DNA of 64,000 nucleotides from Gammaproteobacteria bacterium (GTDB lineage Bacteria; Pseudomonadota; Gammaproteobacteria; Enterobacterales; Alteromonadaceae): NCBI GenBank assembly GCA_018222985.1, contig JAAEZG010000002.1, positions 62,001 to 126,000 of the forward strand, read 5' to 3'. Shown piece by piece: positions 27,910 to 36,640 of this stretch (position 1 is its first letter; each line of letters starts with the position of its first letter). The notes under the pieces were generated by a model. It saw only the letters and a program-made list of their open reading frames with translations, ran no database searches and was not told where the DNA came from. The position numbers and the translations under genes were made by a program.

Positions 27910-28079
27910 CCCAGTCAAGTGTGGTCGATTGACTTTATGAGCAACAAGCTTGGCTCAAAAACAACAATCGGCCGAATACAGCCATCGGGGGCATTCCACC
28001 CAAACAATTAACGCAAGCGGTTAATGTATGCTTAAAACGGCGTGATCTTCCGCAAGTGTTTTTGTCTTTATCCTTGTAA
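27910..28079 (+). pseudogene. IS3-family transposase (OrfB) remnant
   Basis: Two conserved pieces of an IS3-type DDE transposase lie next to each other in different frames. PSQVWSIDFMSNKL (27910-27951) carries the first catalytic Asp region, and NNNRPNTAIGGIPPKQ (27960 onward, to TAA 28077-28079) is the C-terminal block. About 100 codons between them, with the other catalytic residues, are deleted. No intact terminal inverted repeats were found. It marks past insertion activity at the right edge of the RHS island. Confidence 0.7.
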
Positions 28080-28173
28080 AAATCAGGGCATTTCTTTATC
28101 ATCTGAAAGCATTTTTTTATTGCCGCTCACCTAGTACTGTTTGGGTGGGCCTATCGCAGTAGCTAATTACTGA

Positions 28174-28196
28174 CTTCGCGGCGATGTCTCGCGAAG
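28174..28196 (+). other. stem-loop in the petA leader
   Basis: CTTCGCG and CGCGAAG form a 7-bp stem around a nine-base loop, ending 23 bases before the petA ATG and just upstream of its GGAG. It could influence petA translation. No clear promoter for petABC was identified in 28080-28170. Confidence 0.3.
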
Positions 28197-28219
28197 CGTC
28201 CAAACTGGAGAGTAAGTGG

Positions 28220-28810
28220 ATGAGCAATGCGCCTGTAGATAAAGGCCGCCGTCGTTTCCTAACTGTCGCGACATCTGTTGTCGGCGCAGCGGGTGCGGTT
28301 GGCGTTGCCGTTCCTTTCATTGCGTCGTGGAACCCGAGCGAAAAAGCTAAAAACGCGGGTGCCCCAGTGGAAGTGAACATTGGAAAAGCCGAGCCGGGTC
28401 AATTGATTCGTGTTGAGTGGCGTGGTCAACCGGTTTGGGTGGTACGTCGTACCCCTGAAATGTTGGCGTCACTTGAAGCCGTAAGCGATCAGCTTCGCGA
28501 CCCAAATTCTGATGAACCACAACAGCCTGAGTATGCGAAGAACTTGCACCGCTCACGCAAAGAAGAATACTTTGTGGCGGTTGGTATTTGTACGCACTTA
28601 GGGTGTTCACCGCAGTTCCTAGATCAAGGCATGGGTGAATACGTTGAAGGCGCGCAGTCGGGCTTCTTCTGCCCTTGCCACGGTTCAACCTTCGATATCG
28701 CCGGTCGTGTATTCCAAGGCGTACCAGCTCCTTATAACTTGGTGGTTCCGCCTCATTACTACATCAACGATAACACCATTTTGGTGGGTGAAGATGGGGA
28801 GCAAGCCTAA
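28220..28810 (+). CDS. petA: ubiquinol-cytochrome c reductase iron-sulfur subunit (Rieske)
   Basis: Rieske protein, 196 residues, of the cytochrome bc1 complex. An N-terminal twin-arginine-like GRRRFLTVATSVVG segment and membrane anchor is followed by the periplasmic cluster domain. The 2Fe-2S ligands are in CTHLGC (C124, H126, C129) and CPCHGS (C151, C153, H154). ATG 28220 is preceded by GGAG; in-frame upstream codons are unlikely to be used. The stop overlaps the petB start (TAATG). Confidence 0.97.
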   Translation: MSNAPVDKGRRRFLTVATSVVGAAGAVGVAVPFIASWNPSEKAKNAGAPVEVNIGKAEPGQLIRVEWRGQPVWVVRRTPEMLASLEAVSDQLRDPNSDEPQQPEYAKNLHRSRKEEYFVAVGICTHLGCSPQFLDQGMGEYVEGAQSGFFCPCHGSTFDIAGRVFQGVPAPYNLVVPPHYYINDNTILVGEDGEQA

Positions 28811-30072
28811 TGAATAAGCTCATTGCCTGGTTTGACGAACGTATTCCGATGACCAAAACGTGGAATATCCACTTAGCTCAGTATCCAGCTCCAAAAAACT
28901 TTAACTTCTGGTACATCTTTGGTGTGCTAGCAACGTTGGTTTTAGTGAACCAAATTCTTACCGGTATTTGGTTGACCATGAACTACGTGCCGTCAGCAGA
29001 AGGCGCCTTCGCCTCTGTTGAATTTATTATGCGTGACATTGAGTACGGTTGGTTGCTGCGTTATATGCACTCCACTGGGGCCTCTGCGTTCTTCGTGGTG
29101 GTTTATCTGCACATGTTCCGCGGCATGATGTACGGCTCTTATCAGAAGCCTCGCGAATTGCTGTGGGTATTCGGTATGCTCATCTTCTTGGTGCTAATGG
29201 CTGAAGCCTTTATGGGCTACTTGTTGCCATGGGGTCAAATGTCATACTGGGGTGCACAGGTTATTATCTCGTTGTTTGGCGCCATTCCAATTATTGGTGA
29301 CGACCTAACGCTGTGGATTCGTGGTGACTATGTTATCTCAGGCGCGACCCTAAACCGCTTCTTTGCACTGCATGTTATTGCACTGCCGTTAGTTTTGGTT
29401 ATCTTGGTGTTCTTGCACATTATTGCATTGCACGAAGTTGGCTCGAACAACCCAGAAGGCGTGTCAATTAAGAAGCCGAAGGGCTCAGTGCCAGACGCTG
29501 ACAAGCCGAAGTTTACCTTCCACGAGCGCTTCACGAAGAAGTACGACATTGTTGATGCCTTCCCATTCTTCCCGTATTACATCGTGAAAGACTTAGTGGG
29601 CGTGGCTATCTTCTTGTTCTTCTTCTGCTACGTCATTTTCTTTGCACCAGCAATGGGCGGCTTGTTCCTTGAGCCACCAAACTTTGAAGCGGCGAACCCG
29701 TTGAAAACCCCTGCGCACATTGCACCAGTGTGGTACTTCACACCGTTCTACGCCATTTTGCGTGCGGTGCCAGATAAATTGCTTGGCGTTATCTTAATGT
29801 TCGGTGCCATTGTGGCATTGTTTGTACTGCCATGGCTTGACCGCGGTAAAGTACGCTCAGTGCGCTACCGCAGCACCTTGCATAAAGTAAACCTGACTGT
29901 GTTTGCAATCAGCTTTATTGCACTGGGTTATTTAGGCTTGAAACCAGCGACTGAGGTTTACACCATGTTCGCTCGTATCTTCACCTTCTTGTACTTCGCA
30001 TTCTTCGTATTGCTATGGTTCTACAGCAAAAACGAAAACACGAAGCCAGTTCCAGAGAGGATTACTAAGTGA
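28810..30072 (+). CDS. petB: ubiquinol-cytochrome c reductase cytochrome b
   Basis: Cytochrome b, 420 residues, the membrane core of complex III. Four haem-ligating histidines are visible in two pairs, MHSTGASAFFVVVYLH and the later LHVIALPLVLVILVFLH. The Qo-site block GYLLPWGQMSYWGA is intact. There are about eight membrane helices, with the C-terminal part (32 kDa-like) included in the same protein. Translation is coupled to petA and petC. Confidence 0.98.
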   Translation: MNKLIAWFDERIPMTKTWNIHLAQYPAPKNFNFWYIFGVLATLVLVNQILTGIWLTMNYVPSAEGAFASVEFIMRDIEYGWLLRYMHSTGASAFFVVVYLHMFRGMMYGSYQKPRELLWVFGMLIFLVLMAEAFMGYLLPWGQMSYWGAQVIISLFGAIPIIGDDLTLWIRGDYVISGATLNRFFALHVIALPLVLVILVFLHIIALHEVGSNNPEGVSIKKPKGSVPDADKPKFTFHERFTKKYDIVDAFPFFPYYIVKDLVGVAIFLFFFCYVIFFAPAMGGLFLEPPNFEAANPLKTPAHIAPVWYFTPFYAILRAVPDKLLGVILMFGAIVALFVLPWLDRGKVRSVRYRSTLHKVNLTVFAISFIALGYLGLKPATEVYTMFARIFTFLYFAFFVLLWFYSKNENTKPVPERITK

Positions 30073-30818
30073 TGAAACAGCTTATTAAAACAACTCTTTT
30101 AGTTGCCGCATCACTGTGGTCAGTTGCTACCTTAGCAGCTGGCCCGACGGTTCCGCTGGACGAAGCCAAAGTTGATTTGCATGACAAAGCGTCATTGCAG
30201 CGCGGTGCACAATTGTTTATGAACTACTGTTTGGGGTGTCACTCAATGCAGTACCAGCGTTACAACCGTACCTTCAAAGATCTCGAGATCCCTGAAGAGC
30301 TCGGCGTTGAAAACTTACAGTTTACCGGCGAAAAAGTCGGTGACTTAATCACCAACGCCATGGCAACTGAAGATGCAGGTACTTGGTTTGGTACGGCGGC
30401 ACCAGATTTAACGTTGGTGGCGCGCGTTCGTGGGGCTGACTGGATTTACACGTACTTGCGTTCATTTTATGTGGACGAGTCACGTCCGTTTGGTGTGAAC
30501 AACACGGTATTTCCAAACGTTGGTATGCCACATGTGCTTGAAGAGCTTCAGGGCATTCCGCGCAAAACCACAGAGCAACGCATGGTTGACGGTGAAATGC
30601 AGGACGTTTACGTCGGCATTAAAACCGATGGCAGCGGTATGTTAACAGACGCTGAGTACGATCAAGCCGCACTAGATATTACTAACTTCTTGGTTTACAC
30701 CGGTGAACCAATGATGCTGCAGCAGCAGCGTATCGGTTGGTATGTGTTCGGTTTCCTTTTAGTCTTTTTAATTTTCGCGGTACTGCTGAAGCGCGAATTC
30801 TTTAAGGACGTGAAATAG
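30072..30818 (+). CDS. petC: ubiquinol-cytochrome c reductase cytochrome c1
   Basis: Cytochrome c1, 248 residues. A signal peptide ends near residue 23 (ATLAA), covalent haem is attached at CLGCH (C53, C56, H57), and a C-terminal membrane anchor (about 222-240) holds it in the inner membrane. The axial Met is probably in GMPHVL. ATG 30072 shares one base with the petB stop; the preceding GTG is in frame. It completes petABC, and sspA follows within 20 bases. Confidence 0.96.
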   Translation: MKQLIKTTLLVAASLWSVATLAAGPTVPLDEAKVDLHDKASLQRGAQLFMNYCLGCHSMQYQRYNRTFKDLEIPEELGVENLQFTGEKVGDLITNAMATEDAGTWFGTAAPDLTLVARVRGADWIYTYLRSFYVDESRPFGVNNTVFPNVGMPHVLEELQGIPRKTTEQRMVDGEMQDVYVGIKTDGSGMLTDAEYDQAALDITNFLVYTGEPMMLQQQRIGWYVFGFLLVFLIFAVLLKREFFKDVK

Positions 30819-30834
30819 TTTTATGGAGAACACC

Positions 30835-31464
30835 ATGTCGGTTGCGGCAAACAAACGGTCAGTGATGACCTTATATTCGGGCGTAAATGACTTACGCAGC
30901 CATCAAGTACGTATCGTCTTGGCAGAAAAGGGCGTTGGCGTTGAGGTTACTTTTGTTGAACCGGATAACCTTCCGGAAGACCTCATGCAGCTAAACCCAT
31001 ATGCTGATGCGTTACCGACCTTGTCGGACCGTGAACTCGTTTTATACAACGCTCACATCATCATGGAATACCTTGATGAACGTTTTCCGCATCCGCCATT
31101 GATGCCGGTTTACCCGGTGGCTCGTGGCACAAGCCGCTTGATGATGTACCGTATCGATCGTGATTGGTATGCGCTTGCGGATAAAATTTTGGCTGGTGGA
31201 AAAGGTGCCGATGCAGCGCGTCAAGAATTACGCGAAGGTATCTTGTCACTTGCGCCATTGTTTGCCGATGCGCCGTTCTTTATGAGCGAAGAGTTTAGCT
31301 TGGTTGACTGCTATTTAGCTCCATTATTGTGGCGCTTGCCACTGTATGGCATCGAACTTGAAGGCGCCGCTGCGAAAGCAGTGAAAGCCTATATGGTTCG
31401 TGTATTTGAGCGCGAGTCATTCCAAGAATCACTGACAGACGCTGAGCGAGACTTAGGTCGGTGA
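30835..31464 (+). CDS. sspA: stringent starvation protein A (SspA)
   Basis: SspA, 209 residues, a glutathione-S-transferase-fold protein that binds RNA polymerase and helps stationary-phase and acid-stress expression. The N-terminal thioredoxin-like part includes MTLYSGVNDLRSHQVRIVLAEKG, and the C-terminal helical part ends with ERESFQESLT. ATG 30835 has GGAG six bases upstream; ATG 30823 is an alternative. It overlaps sspB by four bases and sits behind petC, as in Vibrio and Shewanella. Confidence 0.95.
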   Translation: MSVAANKRSVMTLYSGVNDLRSHQVRIVLAEKGVGVEVTFVEPDNLPEDLMQLNPYADALPTLSDRELVLYNAHIIMEYLDERFPHPPLMPVYPVARGTSRLMMYRIDRDWYALADKILAGGKGADAARQELREGILSLAPLFADAPFFMSEEFSLVDCYLAPLLWRLPLYGIELEGAAAKAVKAYMVRVFERESFQESLTDAERDLGR

Positions 31465-31916
31465 GTGAGCAAGCCATGACACCACGCCGTCCGTACCTAG
31501 TGCGGGCGGTGTATGAGTGGATTCTTGATAATCAGCTGACGCCGCACCTCGTGGTCGACGCTGACTATCCGGGCTGCCAAGTGCCATGGCAATTTGTCCA
31601 AGACGGACAAATTATCCTAAATATCTCGCCAACAGCGGTTACCAATTTTGTCATTGATAACCACAGCATCCAGTTTAACGCTCGGTTTTCAGGTAGTCCT
31701 CATCGCGTCATCGTACCTATGGGTGCGGCTATGGCGTTGTATGCGCGTGAAAACGGTGCAGGTTCTATGTTTGATGCTGAGCCGCATTATGAAGACCCAC
31801 AGCCGGTGGCTTACACCGAAGAGTCTGAACAGCCAGCAAGCACGTCAACGAATTCTGCGGCGGAAACAAAAAAGCCGAAGAAATCCTCCGGCTCTCATTT
31901 GCGCGTCATTAAATAA
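31461..31916 (+). CDS. sspB: ClpXP adaptor SspB
   Basis: SspB, 151 residues, brings ssrA-tagged proteins to ClpXP. The N-terminal substrate-binding domain contains TPRRPYLVRAVYEWILDNQLTPHLVVDA, almost as in E. coli, and the flexible linker ends in the ClpX-binding tail (SGSHLRVIK). The start is GTG 31461, overlapping sspA; ATG 31476 is possible. The end of the gene contains a terminator for the opposite strand. Confidence 0.95.
   Translation: MSEQAMTPRRPYLVRAVYEWILDNQLTPHLVVDADYPGCQVPWQFVQDGQIILNISPTAVTNFVIDNHSIQFNARFSGSPHRVIVPMGAAMALYARENGAGSMFDAEPHYEDPQPVAYTEESEQPASTSTNSAAETKKPKKSSGSHLRVIK
31868..31893 (-). terminator. rho-independent terminator of the lpoA-dolP operon inside the sspB 3' end
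   Basis: On the minus strand a 7-bp stem (AGCCGGA / TTCGGCT, one G-U pair) is followed by six T. It lies 31 bases past the dolP stop, entirely within the sspB coding sequence on the other strand. Confidence 0.55.
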
Positions 31917-31923
31917 GAAAGCG

Positions 31924-32502
31924 CTAGCGAGCATCAAACGCATCAATAACACGTGTTACACCGTTAATATTGCGCGCAATATCAATGGCCTGGCGTGCTA
32001 CGTCACGGCTAACAATTCCCATAAGAGCAACTTCGCCGTTTTCAGTCACCACCTTAATATCTGTGGCTTTGATCATGTCATCCGCGACAAATTTGGTTTT
32101 AATTTTGCTGGTGATATAAGTGTCTTTGCTAATTTGACCAAACGAAACAACGGGGGCCACTTGTAGCTCGTTGTGCACGCGGTCAACACCGTTGGTGTTG
32201 CGAACTATGTGGCTTGCTAAATCACGTAGTGAGCTATCAGCAACTTGGCCAAGTAATAACACTGAACGATTAAACGAAACCACTTGAATACGCGACTCAT
32301 CGAATCGGTTATCAGTTTGCAGTGCGGTAATCACACGCACCTCAATGGTTTGATCGTCTAGCTGCGTACCTACGCTGCGCGTGTCGGTGGCGGCCGAAAT
32401 ACCTACTGCGGTAGCGCCAACCACCAAAGCGGCACACCCTGTGAAGGTTAAACTTGAGACGAGTGCAAGCGCACTTAAAGAAAACAACCTTGTTTTTTTC
32501 AC
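31924..32502 (-). CDS. dolP: outer-membrane lipoprotein DolP (dual BON domains)
   Basis: DolP (YraP), 192 residues. A lipoprotein signal with lipobox FTGC (Cys at about 23) is followed by two BON domains (about 50-115 and 125-190). In E. coli it binds anionic phospholipid at the division site and supports outer-membrane integrity and BamA function. Translation starts at GTG 32502, after AGGAGA, overlapping the diaA stop as GTGA. It is the last gene of lpoA-yraN-diaA-dolP. Confidence 0.94.
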   Translation of the reverse strand: MKKTRLFSLSALALVSSLTFTGCAALVVGATAVGISAATDTRSVGTQLDDQTIEVRVITALQTDNRFDESRIQVVSFNRSVLLLGQVADSSLRDLASHIVRNTNGVDRVHNELQVAPVVSFGQISKDTYITSKIKTKFVADDMIKATDIKVVTENGEVALMGIVSRDVARQAIDIARNINGVTRVIDAFDAR

Positions 32503-33071
32503 GAATCGGTCTCCTGTGGAAAAATTCGATGTTCAACTACCGCACACAGCATATTGGCTATTTGCAGCAAATGCTCGCTAGCGCGCGCTGTGCTAGCGGT
32601 TGGAATTCGTATTTCAACATCATCTGGGCCCAACAAGCCACTAATGTCACTGTCAGCCTCTTGCGTAATGGCAATAATAAGCATCTGACGGCTTAACGCA
32701 GCTTCCATAGCCGAACTAACTCGTGGCGCACGAGGGCCAGCATTAAACACTAACAATAAGTCACCGGCTTGACCGACAGCCTGAATTTGTTGCGCAAACA
32801 TACGTTCGTGTTGTAACGCACCGTAGTCGGCGTGCAACGAAGTCACCGGGAACGGCGGGCGTTCGAAACCCAAACCGGTTAGCATAATATGCGCAAAGTG
32901 TCGCGATGTTGCATGTGCAAGGTTTTCACCACAGCAATACACTTTGCGCCCATGCAGAAGCGAATCAACCAATAAGTCAGCAGCACGTTCAAGTGGTTCC
33001 TGCAGCAAGTCAGCGGCTGCAATTTGGGTTTGAATGCACTCAGCAAACAATGTTTTTATTGGGTCCTGCAT
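32499..33071 (-). CDS. diaA: DnaA initiator-associating protein DiaA
   Basis: DiaA, 190 residues, a SIS-domain tetramer that binds DnaA and promotes orderly assembly at oriC. The SIS fold appears in VYCCGENLAHATSRHFAHI and GDLLLVFNAGPRAP; it is not expected to be a sugar isomerase. It lies nine bases after yraN and is coupled to dolP. A GmhA phosphoheptose isomerase is the main alternative, but the locus argues for DiaA. Confidence 0.92.
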   Translation of the reverse strand: MQDPIKTLFAECIQTQIAAADLLQEPLERAADLLVDSLLHGRKVYCCGENLAHATSRHFAHIMLTGLGFERPPFPVTSLHADYGALQHERMFAQQIQAVGQAGDLLLVFNAGPRAPRVSSAMEAALSRQMLIIAITQEADSDISGLLGPDDVEIRIPTASTARASEHLLQIANMLCAVVEHRIFPQETDS

Positions 33072-33080
33072 ATAGCCTCG

Positions 33081-33431
33081 TCAAAATGCATCTTGCAGCC
33101 ATTGAGCGTGATCATAATCAATCACAATAGCCACCACGTCAAAGCGCATGGGGGTAACATGCTCATTTAATTGTTGTTGTAAAAGGAATAATTGTGCACA
33201 ACGCCTAATTCTCTGACACTGCGCAGGGGTGATCTGTTCCACAACGGTTGCGAATTGTTCATCGCTGCGGCATTTTACTTCAATAAATACCCAGCTGTCG
33301 CCGTCGCGCATTATGAGATCGATCTCACCCATATCGCAACTATAGTTGCTTGCTACAAAGCGCAAACCGTTACGTTCAAGTAGTGCCCGCGCTATTTCCT
33401 CGCCTTGATTACCCATATCTTTTCGTGACAT
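33081..33431 (-). CDS. yraN: YraN family endonuclease-like protein (UPF0102)
   Basis: A 116-residue UPF0102 protein with a PD-(D/E)xK-type nuclease core: GEEIARALLERNG, then MGEIDLIMRDGDSWVFIEVKCRSD, in which E, D and the ExK motif are intact. Members are Holliday-junction-resolvase-like, but the cellular role is unsettled. It lies between lpoA and diaA as in E. coli, 21 bases after lpoA. Confidence 0.92.
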   Translation of the reverse strand: MSRKDMGNQGEEIARALLERNGLRFVASNYSCDMGEIDLIMRDGDSWVFIEVKCRSDEQFATVVEQITPAQCQRIRRCAQLFLLQQQLNEHVTPMRFDVVAIVIDYDHAQWLQDAF

Positions 33432-33452
33432 TCCATGTCCTTAGTTGTTAGG

Positions 33453-35303
33453 TTACCGAGCAACCACCTGATGGCCTTCAAAGCGCGCCCAGTTGAGTTG
33501 TCTAATAATTTGCTGGGCTTCAATATGAAGCTCACCTGTAAGTCCTTGCGCCGATATGCCCGGCATCAGTTGCAGCAGCGGCAGGCGCTGGCTTAATACA
33601 ATAGCGTCATGCCCAAACGCAGCAAGCCGGGCATCATTATAACCCCAAGCGCTGCGTAGCTTCAGCAAGTCTTCTAAAAGTTGCTGCTGAGAATGGTTGG
33701 GTAACAACCAAGGTGCCTCGGTAAACCTGACGTTGTCGAGGTCGTTTTCGCTTAAACTATTGCGTAACGTATGGCTACCCGAGTTGGCATAAACTGGCAG
33801 AGCTTTGCGAAAAGCCGATATGTTGACGTCAATAAATGGCTTAAGCAAACGGGTTTGTTCAATGCCACCCACTAAGTACACCGAGTCGAGATCTGCCCGG
33901 CTACGCGCCTCGGCATCGACAATAATTTTCCCGGCAGCAATTTTAACCTGGTAGATGCGGGCATCACTTTGGCTTACCCCGAGTTGTTCTTGCACCGCGC
34001 TCTTCATTTCGTCTGTGGTACGGTAGGTACCTATTTCTAACGGCATGTCATCAGCGAACTGCTGTTGCCAAGCCTGCGCGAACACCTCGGCTTGTTGCTT
34101 GCCTCTGAGAGTATCTGGCGCAAATACCACAGGGTGACGGTGACCGCGTGCCGCCATATGTGCCGCAGCTTGACGAATTTCAGTTTCACTGTCTAAGGCG
34201 AAAAAGTGCTGTAACCCATGCGGTGAATCTAAGCTTGGTTCTTGCTCGTTCAGCGTTAGCCACGGCAGCTCTGGAGGTAATACAGTGGCGTCTATAGCCG
34301 CTACGTTAGGTTTTAGTAGCGGGCCAACAAGTAAATTGGCTTGATGCTGTTGTAACAACTCCGGCAACTTATTGAAATCAAGCTGGTTGGTGTCGATAAA
34401 GGTGGCGTTAACTTGCGGTAGGCGCGCTAATGCCATCACCATACCATCGCGCACCGCGGTACCCTGCGCTTGGTATTGCCCCGACAGTGGAAGTAACACC
34501 ACAACGTTGCTACGAGCGGTTGCTGTTAGCGCTTGCAACTGGTCAATGACAAATTGACCAGGGTGCCCTGAAAATCCTTGCTGCCAGGTATTGGCCAACG
34601 ACTCTAATGCCTCAGGTTGACGGTTAATAGCGTGCAATGTGCGCATTAGTGCGGCCCAACCGGCAACTTCTTGGGTACGTTGCGACGCCGGCGGTAACAC
34701 CACATCGCTAGGTTTACTTACGTATTTTAAGGTGCTCCATAATTCTGCCGCAGCTTCGGCATTGTCAGTGGTTGGCATTAAGTTAACCAACTGCAACTGA
34801 TAGTGAGCTGCCTGCTGCCAGTGTTGTTGCGCCCGCGCCGCCTGTAAAGCAAGCTCTAACGTTTGCTGTGGAAATGCGTCAGTTAGACGCGGCGTTAAAA
34901 GCGGTTGTAATAATTGTTCTACATAAGGCCAGCGCGCATCATGTGCCGCGAATCGGGCTTCTAATAATGCTAACAATTGCTGTTGCGGCACTGCTAGCGT
35001 GTCAACCTCAAAATGGCGTTGAATTTGTGCTACCACTACCGCGCTTTTTTGCCAGTCTGCATCGCGTTGTAGTGTTGCCGCAGCTTGTAACAGTGCGTCA
35101 ACTTGCTCAGCGCCTTGTAATGTTTGGGCAACAGCCAACCATTGATTGGCCGTACGATCACGTTGCTGCAACGGTACTTCCGTGAACTCAGCAGTAGACT
35201 CAAGTGGTACAGGTTGTGGCTTACGCGGTGCACTGCTACACGCACTTAGCGCAAGAATTACCATGCATAGCAATAACTTCTTTGGCACAATAGCAACCGT
35301 CAT
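33453..35303 (-). CDS. lpoA: penicillin-binding protein activator LpoA
   Basis: LpoA, 616 residues, an outer-membrane lipoprotein that reaches through the periplasm to activate PBP1A. The lipobox is LSAC (Cys22). The N-terminal half is a helical TPR-like region and the C-terminal half (from about residue 270) a LppC/periplasmic-binding-like domain with [16 protein letters not shown] use ATG 35303; the frame stays open 60 bases further upstream, but only the later start gives a proper signal. A clear sigma-70 promoter lies upstream. Divergent from rsmI. Confidence 0.93.
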   Translation of the reverse strand: MTVAIVPKKLLLCMVILALSACSSAPRKPQPVPLESTAEFTEVPLQQRDRTANQWLAVAQTLQGAEQVDALLQAAATLQRDADWQKSAVVVAQIQRHFEVDTLAVPQQQLLALLEARFAAHDARWPYVEQLLQPLLTPRLTDAFPQQTLELALQAARAQQHWQQAAHYQLQLVNLMPTTDNAEAAAELWSTLKYVSKPSDVVLPPASQRTQEVAGWAALMRTLHAINRQPEALESLANTWQQGFSGHPGQFVIDQLQALTATARSNVVVLLPLSGQYQAQGTAVRDGMVMALARLPQVNATFIDTNQLDFNKLPELLQQHQANLLVGPLLKPNVAAIDATVLPPELPWLTLNEQEPSLDSPHGLQHFFALDSETEIRQAAAHMAARGHRHPVVFAPDTLRGKQQAEVFAQAWQQQFADDMPLEIGTYRTTDEMKSAVQEQLGVSQSDARIYQVKIAAGKIIVDAEARSRADLDSVYLVGGIEQTRLLKPFIDVNISAFRKALPVYANSGSHTLRNSLSENDLDNVRFTEAPWLLPNHSQQQLLEDLLKLRSAWGYNDARLAAFGHDAIVLSQRLPLLQLMPGISAQGLTGELHIEAQQIIRQLNWARFEGHQVVAR

Positions 35304-35336
35304 TTTTGTTCCATCCAGTTCATACTCATGGGGCAT

Positions 35337-35365
35337 ACTATAAACCGTCAGGCAAGGCATCACAA
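35337..35365 (-). promoter_or_regulatory. sigma-70 promoter of the lpoA operon
   Basis: On the minus strand TTGTGA (35360-35365), 17 bases and TATAGT (35337-35342). The predicted start of transcription is about 27 bases before the chosen lpoA ATG, which supports that start. Confidence 0.65.
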
Positions 35366-35396
35366 CGAAGCTGTCAGGTTCTTACAAGGGGTTAAC

Positions 35397-36272
35397 ATGA
35401 GTGCATCGTCTGTTTCACATACGTCCGTTCCGCAAACAGGTACTCTGTATATTGTGCCGACACCGATTGGCAACTTAGGTGATATGACCGAACGTGCGTT
35501 AAATGTGCTGAACCATTGTCAGGCTATTGCCGCAGAAGATACACGTCATAGCGGACAATTAATGCAGCATTTAGGGATTAAAAAAGAATTGTTCGCGCTG
35601 CACGAACACAACGAACGCCAAAAAGCCGCTCAAGTTATCGAGCGCTTGCAGCAAGGCGACAACATCGCCCTGATAAGTGACGCGGGTACGCCGCTAATTA
35701 GTGATCCTGGCTATGTGCTGGTGCAACAATGTCGTGCGGCGGGTATTACCGTCACCGCCTTACCTGGTGCTTGTGCCTTCGTGACCGCTCTTTCCGGCGC
35801 GGGCCTACCCACCGATCGCTTTTGTTTTGAGGGTTTCTTACCCGCAAAACCGCAACAACGCCGTAAAGCATTACAAGCATTAGTGAATGAAACACGCACT
35901 TTGGTGTTTTATGAGTCACCGCACCGTATAGTCGATACCTTAGCCGATTTAATCACTGAATTTGGTGGTGAGCGTACTATGGTTATGGCGCGTGAGTTAA
36001 CTAAGCAGTTTGAAACCTATTTGTCAGGCACTGTTGCTGAAGTGCAGCAGCAAGTATTGGCGGACAGCAATCAGCAGCGCGGCGAGATAGTACTGATCAT
36101 TGGTGGTGCGGAGGCGGCGGCCGAAGCCGACGTAAACCCCGTCGCAATGAAAACGTTAAATTTACTGCGCAAAGAGCTGCCCCTCAAAAAAGCCGCAGCG
36201 CTAGCCGCTGAAATTCACGGCGCTCGTAAAAACACACTGTATCAACTAGCACTTGAGCAAGATAACCAGTAG
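35397..36272 (+). CDS. rsmI: 16S rRNA 2'-O-ribose C1402 methyltransferase RsmI
   Basis: RsmI, 291 residues, a tetrapyrrole-methylase-fold enzyme acting on C1402 in the decoding centre. Family blocks are [26 protein letters not shown] and [18 protein letters not shown] 35397 follows AAGGGG; codons upstream in frame are not expected. It is divergent from lpoA as in E. coli. The TAG stop overlaps a possible -10 box of rnpB. Confidence 0.96.
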   Translation: MSASSVSHTSVPQTGTLYIVPTPIGNLGDMTERALNVLNHCQAIAAEDTRHSGQLMQHLGIKKELFALHEHNERQKAAQVIERLQQGDNIALISDAGTPLISDPGYVLVQQCRAAGITVTALPGACAFVTALSGAGLPTDRFCFEGFLPAKPQQRRKALQALVNETRTLVFYESPHRIVDTLADLITEFGGERTMVMARELTKQFETYLSGTVAEVQQQVLADSNQQRGEIVLIIGGAEAAAEADVNPVAMKTLNLLRKELPLKKAAALAAEIHGARKNTLYQLALEQDNQ

Positions 36273-36275
36273 AAT
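36270..36275 (+). promoter_or_regulatory. possible -10 box of rnpB
   Basis: TAGAAT lies seven bases before the inferred 5' end of RNase P RNA and contains the rsmI stop codon. No good -35 element is found at 16-18 bases, so the assignment is tentative. Confidence 0.35.
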
Positions 36276-36282
36276 GCGCGCT

Positions 36283-36623
<341 letters not shown>

Positions 36624-36640
<17 letters not shown>

